From contig SFTR01000053.1 of the NCBI GenBank assembly GCA_004560915.1, forward strand, positions 1-7,199: DNA of 7,199 nucleotides, written 5' to 3'. The notes beneath the pieces were generated by a model. The model searched no databases, was not told the DNA's origin, and was given only the letters and a program-made list of their open reading frames with translations. The stretch's first letter is position 1; each line of letters opens with the position of its first letter. Source of the stretch: a bacterium. Its GTDB lineage: Bacteria > Bacillota_I > Bacilli_A > RF39 > UBA660. A program made the position numbers and the translations under genes. Of the stretch, positions 1-5,463 are shown piece after piece.

Positions 1-534
1 GTTGGTGTTAATATGTACTTAGACTTAATCAATGAAGAAGTTAATGGAATCAAAGTAGATGAAGATGAAGAAAAAGAGCCTACTATGATAGATGTCGCAA
101 CTCACATTGGAAAAGAATATACAGATGAAAGCGAAATAGTAATAGAACTACATAAAAAGATAAATGGCATAACAAACAAAAAAGAATTAAAAGAAGTATT
201 ATCAGAAATAAGAGATAGATTTGGAATGACTAATCATGAACTAGAACTTTATGCTCATGAAAAATACTTAGAAAAACTTTTAATTATTACTGGAGTAAAA
301 ATACTAGAAAATGATAACTTAAAAGTAGTTCTAAAACTTAAAAAAGAAATTTACGAATCAATTAGCGTAGAAAAACTATTTATTGAATCAACTAAAATAA
401 CTACAAAATTTAACTTTTCATATAAAGCAGGTTCAATACTAGTAACTCTTCTAAAAGCAACTTTAGAAAAAGATTATATCTATTATTTAGAAGAACTTTT
501 AGAAGTAATATATAACTTAAAATTTAAAGTATAA
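1..534 (+). CDS. mfd: Transcription-repair coupling factor Mfd, C-terminal fragment (5' end outside the window)
   Basis: The reading frame is open from base 1 (VGVN before the first Met at 13), so this is the last 177 residues of a longer gene, not a small gene starting at 13. Mfd is a cytoplasmic ATP-driven translocase that removes RNA polymerase stalled at DNA lesions and recruits UvrA. Full-length proteins are about 1150-1180 residues, so only the end of the translocase module and the C-terminal regulatory (TRCF/D7) domain are here. The opening VGVNMYLDLINEEV matches the VGFDLY...L.EA stretch that follows the last helicase motifs. The segment YTDESEIVIELHKKI, then RDRFG, is the characteristic start of the C-terminal domain (P..YI.DE..R...Y..I, then DRFG). 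No helicase motif is in view. Codon use is typical of the AT-rich part. A 39-base gap without a visible terminator separates it from spoVT, and mfd-spoVT adjacency is also seen in B. subtilis. Confidence 0.9.
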   Translation, partial: VGVNMYLDLINEEVNGIKVDEDEEKEPTMIDVATHIGKEYTDESEIVIELHKKINGITNKKELKEVLSEIRDRFGMTNHELELYAHEKYLEKLLIITGVKILENDNLKVVLKLKKEIYESISVEKLFIESTKITTKFNFSYKAGSILVTLLKATLEKDYIYYLEELLEVIYNLKFKV

Positions 535-562
535 AATAATTAATTAAATTCAAACTATTACT

Positions 563-570
563 AGGGTGAT
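563..570 (+). promoter_or_regulatory. Ribosome binding site of spoVT (AGGGTGAT)
   Basis: AGGGTGAT pairs with the 16S tail through the GGTGAT half of the extended Shine-Dalgarno AAGGAGGTGATC, three bases before the ATG at 574. The same GGTGAT type sets the start of tatD, so this genome appears to use the 3' half of the SD motif as well as GGAGG. Confidence 0.6.
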
Positions 571-573
571 TAC

Positions 574-1071
574 ATGAAACCAACTGGTATAGTAAGAAAA
601 ATAGATGAATTAGGAAGAATTGTACTTCCTAAAGAACTAAGAAAATGTCTAAACATTAACACAGGAGATGACTTTCAAATAAGACTTGAAGATGAAAAAA
701 TAATACTAGAAAAATACTCTTACTTAAAAAAATATGAACAAGAAATAAAAAGTATTATTAACTGTTTTATAAGTGAAACATCTTATGACATTAGCTTAGT
801 AATCAATAGTAAAATAATAAATAAAAATAATGAAACAATAGATCAAAAACTAGATAGACTAATTCAAGAAAGAAAAATCTACGAATGTAAAAATATAGAA
901 GAATTACACTTAAATAATAATTTAGTCATTGAAGGAAGATACATTATACTTCCAATAGTGGTAAATAGTGACTTACTAGGTTCCTTAATAATAGTCAGTA
1001 AAGACAACATAATTAACATGGAAAAAACATCAAAACTTCTATTAAAACTCATAAAGTCTAAATTTGAATAA
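574..1071 (+). CDS. spoVT: Stage V sporulation transcription factor SpoVT (AbrB-type DNA-binding plus GAF-like domain)
   Basis: 165 residues, close to the 178 of B. subtilis SpoVT. Residues 1-48 form the swapped-hairpin AbrB DNA-binding domain: the start MKPTGIVRKIDELGRIVLPK is nearly the SpoVT signature (TGIVR.ID.LGR.V.PKE.R), followed by GDDFQIRLEDEKIIL. Residues about 52-165 match the position of the GAF-like C-terminal domain that separates SpoVT from the ~95-residue AbrB and Abh proteins; this half is less conserved (ILPIVVNSDLLGSLIIVSKD is the clearest part). In B. subtilis SpoVT is a tetrameric regulator in the forespore that tunes the sigma-G regulon. The start is set by AGGGTGAT just upstream. 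It follows mfd by 39 bases as in B. subtilis, but the next gene here is tatD, not yabM/mazG. No convincing forespore promoter was found in the short gap, so read-through from mfd is possible. Confidence 0.9.
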   Translation: MKPTGIVRKIDELGRIVLPKELRKCLNINTGDDFQIRLEDEKIILEKYSYLKKYEQEIKSIINCFISETSYDISLVINSKIINKNNETIDQKLDRLIQERKIYECKNIEELHLNNNLVIEGRYIILPIVVNSDLLGSLIIVSKDNIINMEKTSKLLLKLIKSKFE

Positions 1072-1103
1072 ATGTCAAATATTCTATAATTATGTCTAAC
1101 TAG

Positions 1104-1131
1104 TTGAAAATAAAAAAATAAAAGTGATAAT
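1104..1131 (+). promoter_or_regulatory. Possible sigma-A promoter before tatD
   Basis: TTGAAA (1104-1109), 16 bases, GATAAT (1126-1131). Both hexamers match consensus at five of six positions and lie in the 107-base gap between spoVT and the chosen tatD start. Transcription would begin near 1138, about 41 bases ahead of the ATG at 1179. The surrounding DNA is nearly pure A/T, so chance matches are likely and other registers overlap. Confidence 0.45.
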
Positions 1132-1178
1132 ATAAATATATATAGTTAAAAAAATATAGAATGTTTGGTGATAAAAAA

Positions 1179-1925
1179 ATGATAGATTCACATGCTCATA
1201 TATTAAGTGAATATTATGATGACATAGGTTCATTCATAGAAAATTTAAAAGATAAAGATGTATTAAAAGTAATAAATTGTGCTGACTCAATACCTACATC
1301 AAAAGAAGTACTAGATTTATATAAAAAATATGATGGTTACTTAGTACCAGCTATAGGTATACATCCAGAAAATGTAGATTTAAAAGAAAATACTATTGAA
1401 GCACTAGAAGAGTTATTAAAAGAGAATAAAGTAGTTGCAATAGGTGAAATAGGACTCGACTATAACTTTAATGATGAAAATAAAGAAGAACAAAAAGAAT
1501 TATTTAATAAGCAACTAGATCTAGCTGAAAAATACAACCTACCAATAATAGTTCATACGAGAGATTCTATTCAAGATTGCTTTGATATATTAAAGAAAAG
1601 AAAACTAAAAGGTGTAATTCATTGTTATAGTGGAAGTATTGAAATGGCAAGAGAATTTATAAAACTAGGATACAAACTAGGTATAGGTGGAGTATTAACA
1701 TTTAAAAATGCTAAACTTTATCAAGTGGTTGAACAACTAGATATGAAAGATATTCTTCTAGAAACAGATAGTCCATTCTTATCTCCAGAACCATATAGAG
1801 GAAGAAAAAATAAACCATCTAACGTACTTTATGTAGCTAAAAGAATAGCTGAACTAAAGAATATACCATTAAAAGATGTAATGGAAATGACTACGGCTAA
1901 CGTAAAAGACATTTTTGACATTTAA
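1179..1925 (+). CDS. tatD: TatD family metal-dependent hydrolase / 3'-5' DNase
   Basis: 248 residues from the ATG at 1179, the normal family length (B. subtilis YabD is 255). TatD proteins are cytoplasmic TIM-barrel metal-dependent nucleases. All expected metal ligands are visible: H5 and H7 in MIDSHAHI, E90 in AIGEIGLDY, H126 in IIVHTRD, H148 in HCYSGS, and D197 in LLETDSPFLSPEPYRG. An in-frame ATG at 1161 would add MFGDKK, but GGTGAT at 1167-1172 is a good ribosome binding site six bases before 1179 and family members begin with M-(I/L)-x-D-(S/T)-H, so 1179 is preferred. A consensus promoter for the next gene is buried in its last bases. In B. subtilis the same order tatD, yabE (3D domain), ksgA occurs, with rnmV between the last two; rnmV is absent here. 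The precise physiological substrate is not known from sequence. Confidence 0.93.
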   Translation: MIDSHAHILSEYYDDIGSFIENLKDKDVLKVINCADSIPTSKEVLDLYKKYDGYLVPAIGIHPENVDLKENTIEALEELLKENKVVAIGEIGLDYNFNDENKEEQKELFNKQLDLAEKYNLPIIVHTRDSIQDCFDILKKRKLKGVIHCYSGSIEMAREFIKLGYKLGIGGVLTFKNAKLYQVVEQLDMKDILLETDSPFLSPEPYRGRKNKPSNVLYVAKRIAELKNIPLKDVMEMTTANVKDIFDI

Positions 1926-1943
1926 ATATACATATTATATAAT
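1915..1943 (+). promoter_or_regulatory. Consensus sigma-A promoter of the 3D protein-ksgA-sortase unit
   Basis: TTGACA (1915-1920), exactly 17 bases, TATAAT (1938-1943): both hexamers are perfect consensus with ideal spacing. The -35 box lies inside the last codons of tatD. The predicted start is near 1950, so the leader is only about 15 bases and the Shine-Dalgarno GAGG (1955-1958) sits almost at the 5' end of the mRNA. Confidence 0.85.
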
Positions 1944-1964
1944 TTAATTACGAAGAGGTAATTA

Positions 1965-2516
1965 ATGAAGGAGTATATTAAAAGTAGAATATTAATGACT
2001 TTTGAAGCAATAATAATATGTTCTTTAATACTATTATTAAATAAGGGCTCTTATGAAAAGAGTTCTCTTTCTATTGCTTTAAATGATACTATAGATAAAT
2101 CTATTGATAAGGATGTAATCCAACAAACACAAAATACACTTTATCAAGAAGGAATACAAAATCCACTTTATACATTTATAGGAGAACTAACTGGTTATAC
2201 TGGTGACTGTCCATTATGTTCAGGATACCTAGCTTGTCCTCCAAGAACAAATGTAATAAAAGAAGGAATTTACTTTAATGATAAAAAATATGGAAAAGTT
2301 AGAATTGTTGCCAGTAGTAAAAACTATCAATGTGGAACAATATTAAAATTTAATGTAGGAAAACTATCAGATGAACCAATGATCGCAATAGTACTAGATA
2401 GAGGTGTAAGTGGTAATGTAATAGACTTACTTACAGATAGTCAAGATTACGCAGTTAAAAAAATAGGTAGAGTTAGAAACCTAGAATTCGAAGTATTAAG
2501 AGAAGGATGGAAATAA
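1965..2516 (+). CDS. Membrane-anchored 3D-domain protein (double-psi beta-barrel, YabE/YuiC-like) with cysteine cluster
   Basis: 183 residues. Residues 8-26 (ILMTFEAIIICSLILLLN) form one N-terminal membrane segment, so the rest should lie outside the cell. After a low-complexity linker (about 30-68), residues 72-179 resemble the 3D domain, a barrel related to lytic transglycosylase MltA: GELTGYTGDCPLCSGYLAC, KYGKVRIVAS, CGTILKF, and AIVLDRGVSGNVIDLL, where D145 and D154 sit at positions of the conserved aspartates. The usual DTGG..KG.RID pattern is only loosely kept. Four cysteines outside the membrane segment (C82, C85, C91, C123) suggest metal binding or disulfides. It takes the place of B. 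subtilis yabE (rpfB-like cell-wall enzyme) but lacks the DUF348 and G5 domains. SD GAGG precedes the start. Its stop and the ksgA start are one base apart, implying co-expression. Peptidoglycan cleavage is inferred, not shown. Confidence 0.75.
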   Translation: MKEYIKSRILMTFEAIIICSLILLLNKGSYEKSSLSIALNDTIDKSIDKDVIQQTQNTLYQEGIQNPLYTFIGELTGYTGDCPLCSGYLACPPRTNVIKEGIYFNDKKYGKVRIVASSKNYQCGTILKFNVGKLSDEPMIAIVLDRGVSGNVIDLLTDSQDYAVKKIGRVRNLEFEVLREGWK

Positions 2517-2517
2517 T

Positions 2518-3291
2518 ATGAAATTTGACTATAAAAAATCTTTAGGACAAAACTTCTTAAAAGATAAAAATATTATTAATAAAATAGCTAACTCTATAAA
2601 CCCTACGAAAGATGACTTAATAATAGAAATAGGTCCAGGTGCCGGAGCACTTACTAAAGAACTAGTAAAAAAAGAATCAGATGTCATTTGTTTTGAAATA
2701 GATACAAGACTAAAGGAAATACTAGAACAAATAGATAATAATAAGCTAACAATAGTATTTAAAGACTTCTTATCTATTAATATAAATGAATATATTGATC
2801 AAAATAAATATAAAAATCTTTACTTTGTAGGTAATTTACCTTATTATATAACAACTGCGATTATAAACAAAATAGTAAAAGAATCTAACCCATACGAAAT
2901 AACAATAATGGTTCAAAAAGAAGTAGCTGATAGATTCAGTGCTAAACCAGGAACTAAAGACTACGGTTCCATAAGTGTATTCTTACAATATAATTTTGAT
3001 ATTGAAAGAATATGCAACGTAAGTAAAACTTGTTTTGAACCAGTACCAAAAGTAGATAGTTCAGTTATTAAATTTAAAAGAAATAAAAAAATAACTTCTA
3101 ATAACGAAGAACAATTCTATAAACTTATAAAGGATTCATTTACTCAAAAAAGAAAGAATTTAAGAAATAATCTTAAAGGATACGACCTAAATAAAATAGA
3201 AACAATATTACAAAAACACAATAAAGACTTAACATCAAGAGCAGAACAACTATCTATAGAAGAATTTATAGATATATCAAATAACATATAA
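2518..3291 (+). CDS. rsmA: 16S rRNA (adenine1518-N6/adenine1519-N6)-dimethyltransferase RsmA/KsgA
   Basis: 257 residues, somewhat shorter than B. subtilis KsgA (292) but complete in motifs. It dimethylates two adjacent adenosines in the 3' helix 45 of 16S rRNA using S-adenosylmethionine, late in small-subunit assembly. Visible motifs: KSLGQNFL (7-14) at the N terminus; SAM-binding EIGPGAGALT (37-46); acidic FEID (59-62) for the SAM ribose; the catalytic NLPYY (106-110), the family form of the N6-adenine methylase motif; FEPVPKVDSSV (173-183); and the C-terminal FTQKRKNLRNNL and SRAEQLSIEEF. The upstream 3D gene ends one base before its ATG, and AAGGATGG inside that gene supplies a ribosome binding site. 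It should be transcribed from the consensus promoter at 1915-1943. The ksgA-yabG-veg order known from B. subtilis is kept apart from the inserted sortase. Confidence 0.96.
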   Translation: MKFDYKKSLGQNFLKDKNIINKIANSINPTKDDLIIEIGPGAGALTKELVKKESDVICFEIDTRLKEILEQIDNNKLTIVFKDFLSININEYIDQNKYKNLYFVGNLPYYITTAIINKIVKESNPYEITIMVQKEVADRFSAKPGTKDYGSISVFLQYNFDIERICNVSKTCFEPVPKVDSSVIKFKRNKKITSNNEEQFYKLIKDSFTQKRKNLRNNLKGYDLNKIETILQKHNKDLTSRAEQLSIEEFIDISNNI

Positions 3292-3298
3292 TTATGAA

Positions 3299-4012
3299 AT
3301 GCTAAATAAAATTATAAGAATAATAAACATACTAGAAGTAATAGTCTTAATACTACTACTTTCTTTTAGTACGATAAAAATTATCACTTGGAACAAAGAG
3401 AACTTTGAAACAAAAGAACTAATAAAAGAAATAAATACATATAAAGAATCAAAAAATGATACACCAAATTTAAAAGATTCTAAGAGTAAAAACAACGATA
3501 CAATTGGATGGATAAAAGTAAATAATACTAACATAGATTATCCATTCGTACAATCAAATGACAATAATTATTACTTAACACACAACTTTAATAAAAAGAA
3601 AACATCATCTGGATGGGTATTTTTAGATAAAAGAAATAATAAAAACTTAAATAATAAAAATAATATAATATATGGTCACTCAAGAAAAGATAAATCAATG
3701 TTTGGTACTTTAAAAGACACTCTAAATAAAAAGTGGTATAAGAACAAAGATAATCTAATCATCAAAATAACAACCGAAACTAAAGAATATAATTATGAAA
3801 TATTTTCAATTTATACCATTGAAAAAGAAAATTATTACTTACAAACAGTCTTTAAAACATCAAAAGAATATAAGACTTTTCTAAATATTTTAAAAGAAAG
3901 AAGTATTTATAATTTTAATATTAATTTAGAAAATACAACTTCAATCCTAACACTAAGTACTTGCTATAAAGAAAATCAAAGAGTAGTAGTCCACGCTAAG
4001 TTAACAAACTAA
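3299..4012 (+). CDS. Class B sortase (SrtB-like transpeptidase)
   Basis: 237 residues. An N-terminal membrane segment (about 4-24) anchors a catalytic domain facing the cell wall. The class B pattern is clear: WIKVNNTNIDYPFVQ..DNNYYLTHNF (71-97), SGWVFLDKRN, IIYGHSRKDKSMFGTL with catalytic H127, LTLSTC with C222, and R228 in NQRVVVHAKL. Sortases of this class cleave short C-terminal sorting signals and attach the protein to peptidoglycan or polymerise pilins. No substrate with a sorting signal is present in the window, so the target is unknown. The gene begins seven bases after ksgA, probably in the same transcript, but has no recognisable Shine-Dalgarno. The stretch 112-122 (NNKNLNNKNN) is Asn/Lys-rich, as expected in such AT-rich DNA. 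B. subtilis has no sortase at this place. Subclass (B versus the related clostridial forms) is judged by eye. Confidence 0.88.
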   Translation: MLNKIIRIINILEVIVLILLLSFSTIKIITWNKENFETKELIKEINTYKESKNDTPNLKDSKSKNNDTIGWIKVNNTNIDYPFVQSNDNNYYLTHNFNKKKTSSGWVFLDKRNNKNLNNKNNIIYGHSRKDKSMFGTLKDTLNKKWYKNKDNLIIKITTETKEYNYEIFSIYTIEKENYYLQTVFKTSKEYKTFLNILKERSIYNFNINLENTTSILTLSTCYKENQRVVVHAKLTN

Positions 4013-4013
4013 T

Positions 4014-4041
4014 GCATAATTTCAAAACTTATCCATAAGAT
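4014..4041 (+). promoter_or_regulatory. Candidate sigma-E-type sporulation promoter of yabG-veg
   Basis: GCATAAT (4014-4020), 13 bases, CATAAGAT (4034-4041). This resembles the mother-cell sigma-E pattern (about kmATATT, 13-14 bases, CATACAnT). The -10 element starts a 13-base word, CATAAGATTTAAT, that occurs identically before yabP. CTTAT-CC-ATAAG (4028-4039) makes a small inverted repeat around the -10. A weakness is that the predicted start (near 4048) falls within the Shine-Dalgarno GGAGG, leaving a leader of only about 8 bases. In B. subtilis yabG is a mother-cell gene, reported under sigma-K. Confidence 0.4.
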
Positions 4042-4055
4042 TTAATGGAGGAATT

Positions 4056-4820
4056 ATGTTTAAAATAGGTGATTTAGTTACAAGAAAAAAATATGGTAAT
4101 GACATCATATTTAAAATTGACAAAATAGAGAATAACGTTATTTATTTAAAAGGTTTAGATGTAAGACTATATGCTGATACTAAAGAAGATGACTTAATAC
4201 TTGCTACAATTCCTAAAAAAAAAGAAATAGTTAACCCTGTAAGAACGTTAAAAACTGATAACTATTTTTATATACCAGGAACTATACTACATCTAGATGG
4301 AGATAATGAATACCTAGAAAAATGTATGAATTTCTATAAAGAACAAAAAATAAAATGTTATGGCTACACATATAAAGAAAATGAATTCAAAGATAATATA
4401 AAGAAACTTCTAATAACACATAATCCAGATATCTTAGTTATAACTGGACACGACGCACATTATCAAAAACGAAAGAATAATGAAACATATAAGAATAGCA
4501 AATATTTTATAGAAACAGTACTAGAAGCAAGAAAAATAAAAAAGAATCACGAAGATTTAGTAATTATCGCAGGAGCCTGTCAAAGTGACTATGAAAATAT
4601 AATAAAAGCTAAATCAACATTCGCATCAAGCCCAAAATCAATAAACATACACGCACTAGATCCAGCAATCATTGCATCAACTATCGCTTTAACAGATAAA
4701 ACAGAAAAGATAGATATAGAAAAACTACTATCAAAAACTAAATATGGAAGTGATGGAATAGGTGGAATCATAATTAATGGAATGATGCACACTGGGTATC
4801 CAAGAAAGGATAAAAATTGA
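4056..4820 (+). CDS. yabG: Sporulation-specific cysteine protease YabG
   Basis: 254 residues (B. subtilis YabG is 290). YabG is a mother-cell protease that processes spore coat proteins during late coat maturation. The family is easily recognised: IGDLVTRKKYGNDIIFKI (4-21), LKGLDVRLYADT (31-42), PGTILHLDGDNEYLEKC (74-90), DILVITGHDAH (125-135), NSKYFIETVLEAR (147-159), IAGACQSDYE (171-180), FASSPKSINIHALDP (189-203) and the end GSDGIGGI (231-238). H132 in GHD and C175 in GACQS are spaced like the His and Cys reported as essential in the B. subtilis protein (His172, Cys218), and are the likely catalytic pair. A strong GGAGG (4047-4051) lies four bases before the ATG. Its TGA stop overlaps the start of veg. 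This gene is a strong marker that the organism makes endospores. Confidence 0.94.
   Translation: MFKIGDLVTRKKYGNDIIFKIDKIENNVIYLKGLDVRLYADTKEDDLILATIPKKKEIVNPVRTLKTDNYFYIPGTILHLDGDNEYLEKCMNFYKEQKIKCYGYTYKENEFKDNIKKLLITHNPDILVITGHDAHYQKRKNNETYKNSKYFIETVLEARKIKKNHEDLVIIAGACQSDYENIIKAKSTFASSPKSINIHALDPAIIASTIALTDKTEKIDIEKLLSKTKYGSDGIGGIIINGMMHTGYPRKDKN
4802..4820 (+). promoter_or_regulatory. Start site of veg: SD plus TTG overlapping the yabG stop
   Basis: AAGAAAGGA (4802-4810) lies six bases before a TTG start at 4817. TTGA shares the yabG TGA stop (4818-4820), the TTG counterpart of the common ATGA coupling arrangement. No ATG exists in a suitable place, so the TTG is the best start for veg and the two genes are probably translationally coupled. 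Confidence 0.65.
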
Positions 4821-5032
4821 ATATAAATAAAATTAAGAATGATGTTATTGCTTTAAAAGATACTAAACTAAAAATAAAAGTAAATATCGGAAGAAACAAG
4901 TATGAATATTATGAAGGAATAATAGATAAAATATATAATAATCTATTTACTATAAAAACTAACAAAGGATTGAAGTCTTATACATACACTGATGTAGCTA
5001 TAAAGCAAGTAATACTAAGCAAATTTACTTAA
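4817..5032 (+). CDS. veg: Veg family protein (biofilm-related, DUF1021)
   Basis: 71 residues, against 86 in B. subtilis. The similarity is moderate but follows the Veg plan: an N-terminal helix (INKIKNDVIALKDTKLKIKVN), a basic turn NIGRNKYEYYEGII matching GGRRK....SGIL, then YNNLFTIKTNKG matching YPSVFVIQLD, and SYTYTDVAIKQVIL matching VSYSYADILTETVEL. The fold is a small beta-barrel. In B. subtilis Veg is very abundant in vegetative cells and stimulates biofilm matrix genes by opposing SinR; nothing here shows that role holds in this organism. It directly follows yabG as in B. subtilis, with a four-base overlap and a TTG start. In B. subtilis veg has its own strong promoter; none is obvious here inside the yabG end, so expression may depend on the yabG transcript. 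Confidence 0.85.
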   Translation: MNINKIKNDVIALKDTKLKIKVNIGRNKYEYYEGIIDKIYNNLFTIKTNKGLKSYTYTDVAIKQVILSKFT

Positions 5033-5037
5033 AAAGA

Positions 5038-5066
5038 TTGATATTCAAAAATATTTGTAATATAAT
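5038..5066 (+). promoter_or_regulatory. Sigma-A promoter of spoVG
   Basis: TTGATA (5038-5043), exactly 17 bases, TATAAT (5061-5066). The -10 is perfect, the -35 differs at one position, and spacing is ideal. The start of transcription would be near 5073, giving a leader of about 23 bases that contains a strong AAGGAGG. In B. subtilis spoVG is read by sigma-H; the -35/-10 here look like the housekeeping type. Confidence 0.82.
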
Positions 5067-5070
5067 TAAA

Positions 5071-5085
5071 TTAACAAAATGTTAA
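5071..5085 (+). repeat. Inverted repeat TTAACA-AAA-TGTTAA at the spoVG transcription start
   Basis: Perfect six-base arms with a three-base centre, placed from about +1 of the predicted spoVG promoter to the first bases of the Shine-Dalgarno (AAGGAGG 5084-5090). The position suits an operator for a repressor, or a weak leader hairpin. AT-rich DNA makes short palindromes common, so function is a guess. Confidence 0.4.
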
Positions 5086-5095
5086 GGAGGTACTT

Positions 5096-5380
5096 ATGGA
5101 AATTACATCAGTTAGAATTCGTAAGGTTGAAAGAGAAAATTCTCGTATGAAAGGAATCGCATCAGTAGTAGTAGACAATGCTATCGCTATTCACGATATT
5201 AGAATTATCGAAGGTGATAACGGACTATTCATTGCTATGCCAAGTCGTAAGACTCCAGTTGGTGAATATAAAGATATAGCTCATCCAATCAACCAAGAAG
5301 TAAGAACAATGTTTGAAAAAGCTATTCTTGATGCATATGAAAATGCAGAAGATGAAGAAACAAAAGAAGATAACGAATAA
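5096..5380 (+). CDS. spoVG: Septation and sporulation regulator SpoVG
   Basis: 94 residues (97 in B. subtilis). SpoVG is a small nucleic-acid-binding protein that influences asymmetric septation, cell-wall and virulence genes; RNA and DNA binding are reported in several species. The family sequence is well kept: [35 protein letters not shown] (18-40), [24 protein letters not shown] (43-66), and the C-terminal helix [14 protein letters not shown] followed by an acidic tail. AAGGAGG five bases before the ATG is the strongest ribosome binding site in the window. It is a single-gene unit with its own promoter and terminator. It uses several CGT arginine codons, while its neighbours nearly all use AGA, which suggests high expression. 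In B. subtilis it lies downstream of purR-yabJ; those genes are absent here. Confidence 0.97.
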   Translation: MEITSVRIRKVERENSRMKGIASVVVDNAIAIHDIRIIEGDNGLFIAMPSRKTPVGEYKDIAHPINQEVRTMFEKAILDAYENAEDEETKEDNE

Positions 5381-5391
5381 TTTGTAATCTT

Positions 5392-5416
5392 AAAGCTACT
5401 TAATGTAGCTTTTTTT
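5392..5416 (+). terminator. Rho-independent terminator of spoVG
   Basis: AAAGCTAC (5392-5399), loop TTAAT, GTAGCTTT (5405-5412): an eight-base perfect stem running into seven T residues (5410-5416), 11 bases after the spoVG stop. It is the only clear intrinsic terminator in the window and separates spoVG from yabP-yabQ. Confidence 0.9.
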
Positions 5417-5443
5417 CATATATTAAATCTTACAGCATAAGAT
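5416..5443 (+). promoter_or_regulatory. Candidate sigma-E-type sporulation promoter of yabP-yabQ
   Basis: TCATATA (5416-5422), 13 bases, CATAAGAT (5436-5443). It has the same spacing and the same -10 octamer as the element before yabG, and the shared word extends to 13 bases (CATAAGATTTAAT, 5436-5448). B. subtilis yabP and yabQ belong to the sigma-E regulon, which fits. The predicted start near 5450 leaves a leader of about 14 bases with GGGGGA as ribosome binding site. Confidence 0.42.
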
Positions 5444-5450
5444 TTAATAT
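5420..5450 (+). repeat. Perfect 13-base inverted repeat before yabP
   Basis: ATATTAAATCTTA (5420-5432), loop CAGCA, TAAGATTTAATAT (5438-5450). This is the longest perfect palindrome I see. It has no T tract after it on either strand, so it is not a normal terminator. It covers the candidate sigma-E -10 region and ends just before the ribosome binding site, so it could be an operator, a cruciform, or part of terminator insulation. Confidence 0.6.
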
Positions 5451-5463
5451 CGGGGGAAAATAT

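Noticed and set aside
13..15. ATG at 13 as the start of a small gene
   Set aside because: The frame is open to base 1 and VGVNMYLDL aligns with internal Mfd sequence, so this Met is internal.
535..562. Forespore (sigma-G-like) promoter before spoVT
   Set aside because: Only loose A/T matches could be found in this 39-base gap; no pair of boxes was convincing.
1161..1178. Upstream ATG for tatD adding MFGDKK
   Set aside because: The GGTGAT ribosome binding site lies inside this extension and fits the ATG at 1179, where the family normally starts.
2238..2252. PPRTN in the 3D protein as a sortase sorting signal
   Set aside because: It is in the middle of the protein with no following hydrophobic segment and basic tail, so it cannot serve as a normal C-terminal sorting signal.
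3294..3305. Mini-ORF MKC overlapping the sortase start
   Set aside because: Three codons with no ribosome binding site; expected by chance in this composition.
3292..3534. Minus-strand 80-residue open frame, hydrophobic
   Set aside because: It lies opposite the start of the sortase gene, which has all class B motifs; the hydrophobic translation is the antisense of AT-rich Lys/Asn codons, and no good ribosome binding site is seen.
4589..4792. Minus-strand 67-residue open frame
   Set aside because: It is antisense to the conserved C-terminal part of yabG and resembles no family I know.
4818..4820. TGA read as Trp (Mollicutes-type code)
   Set aside because: Trp codons in conserved places (sortase, 3D protein, tilS) are TGG, and the TGA ends yabG at the expected place with veg starting there.
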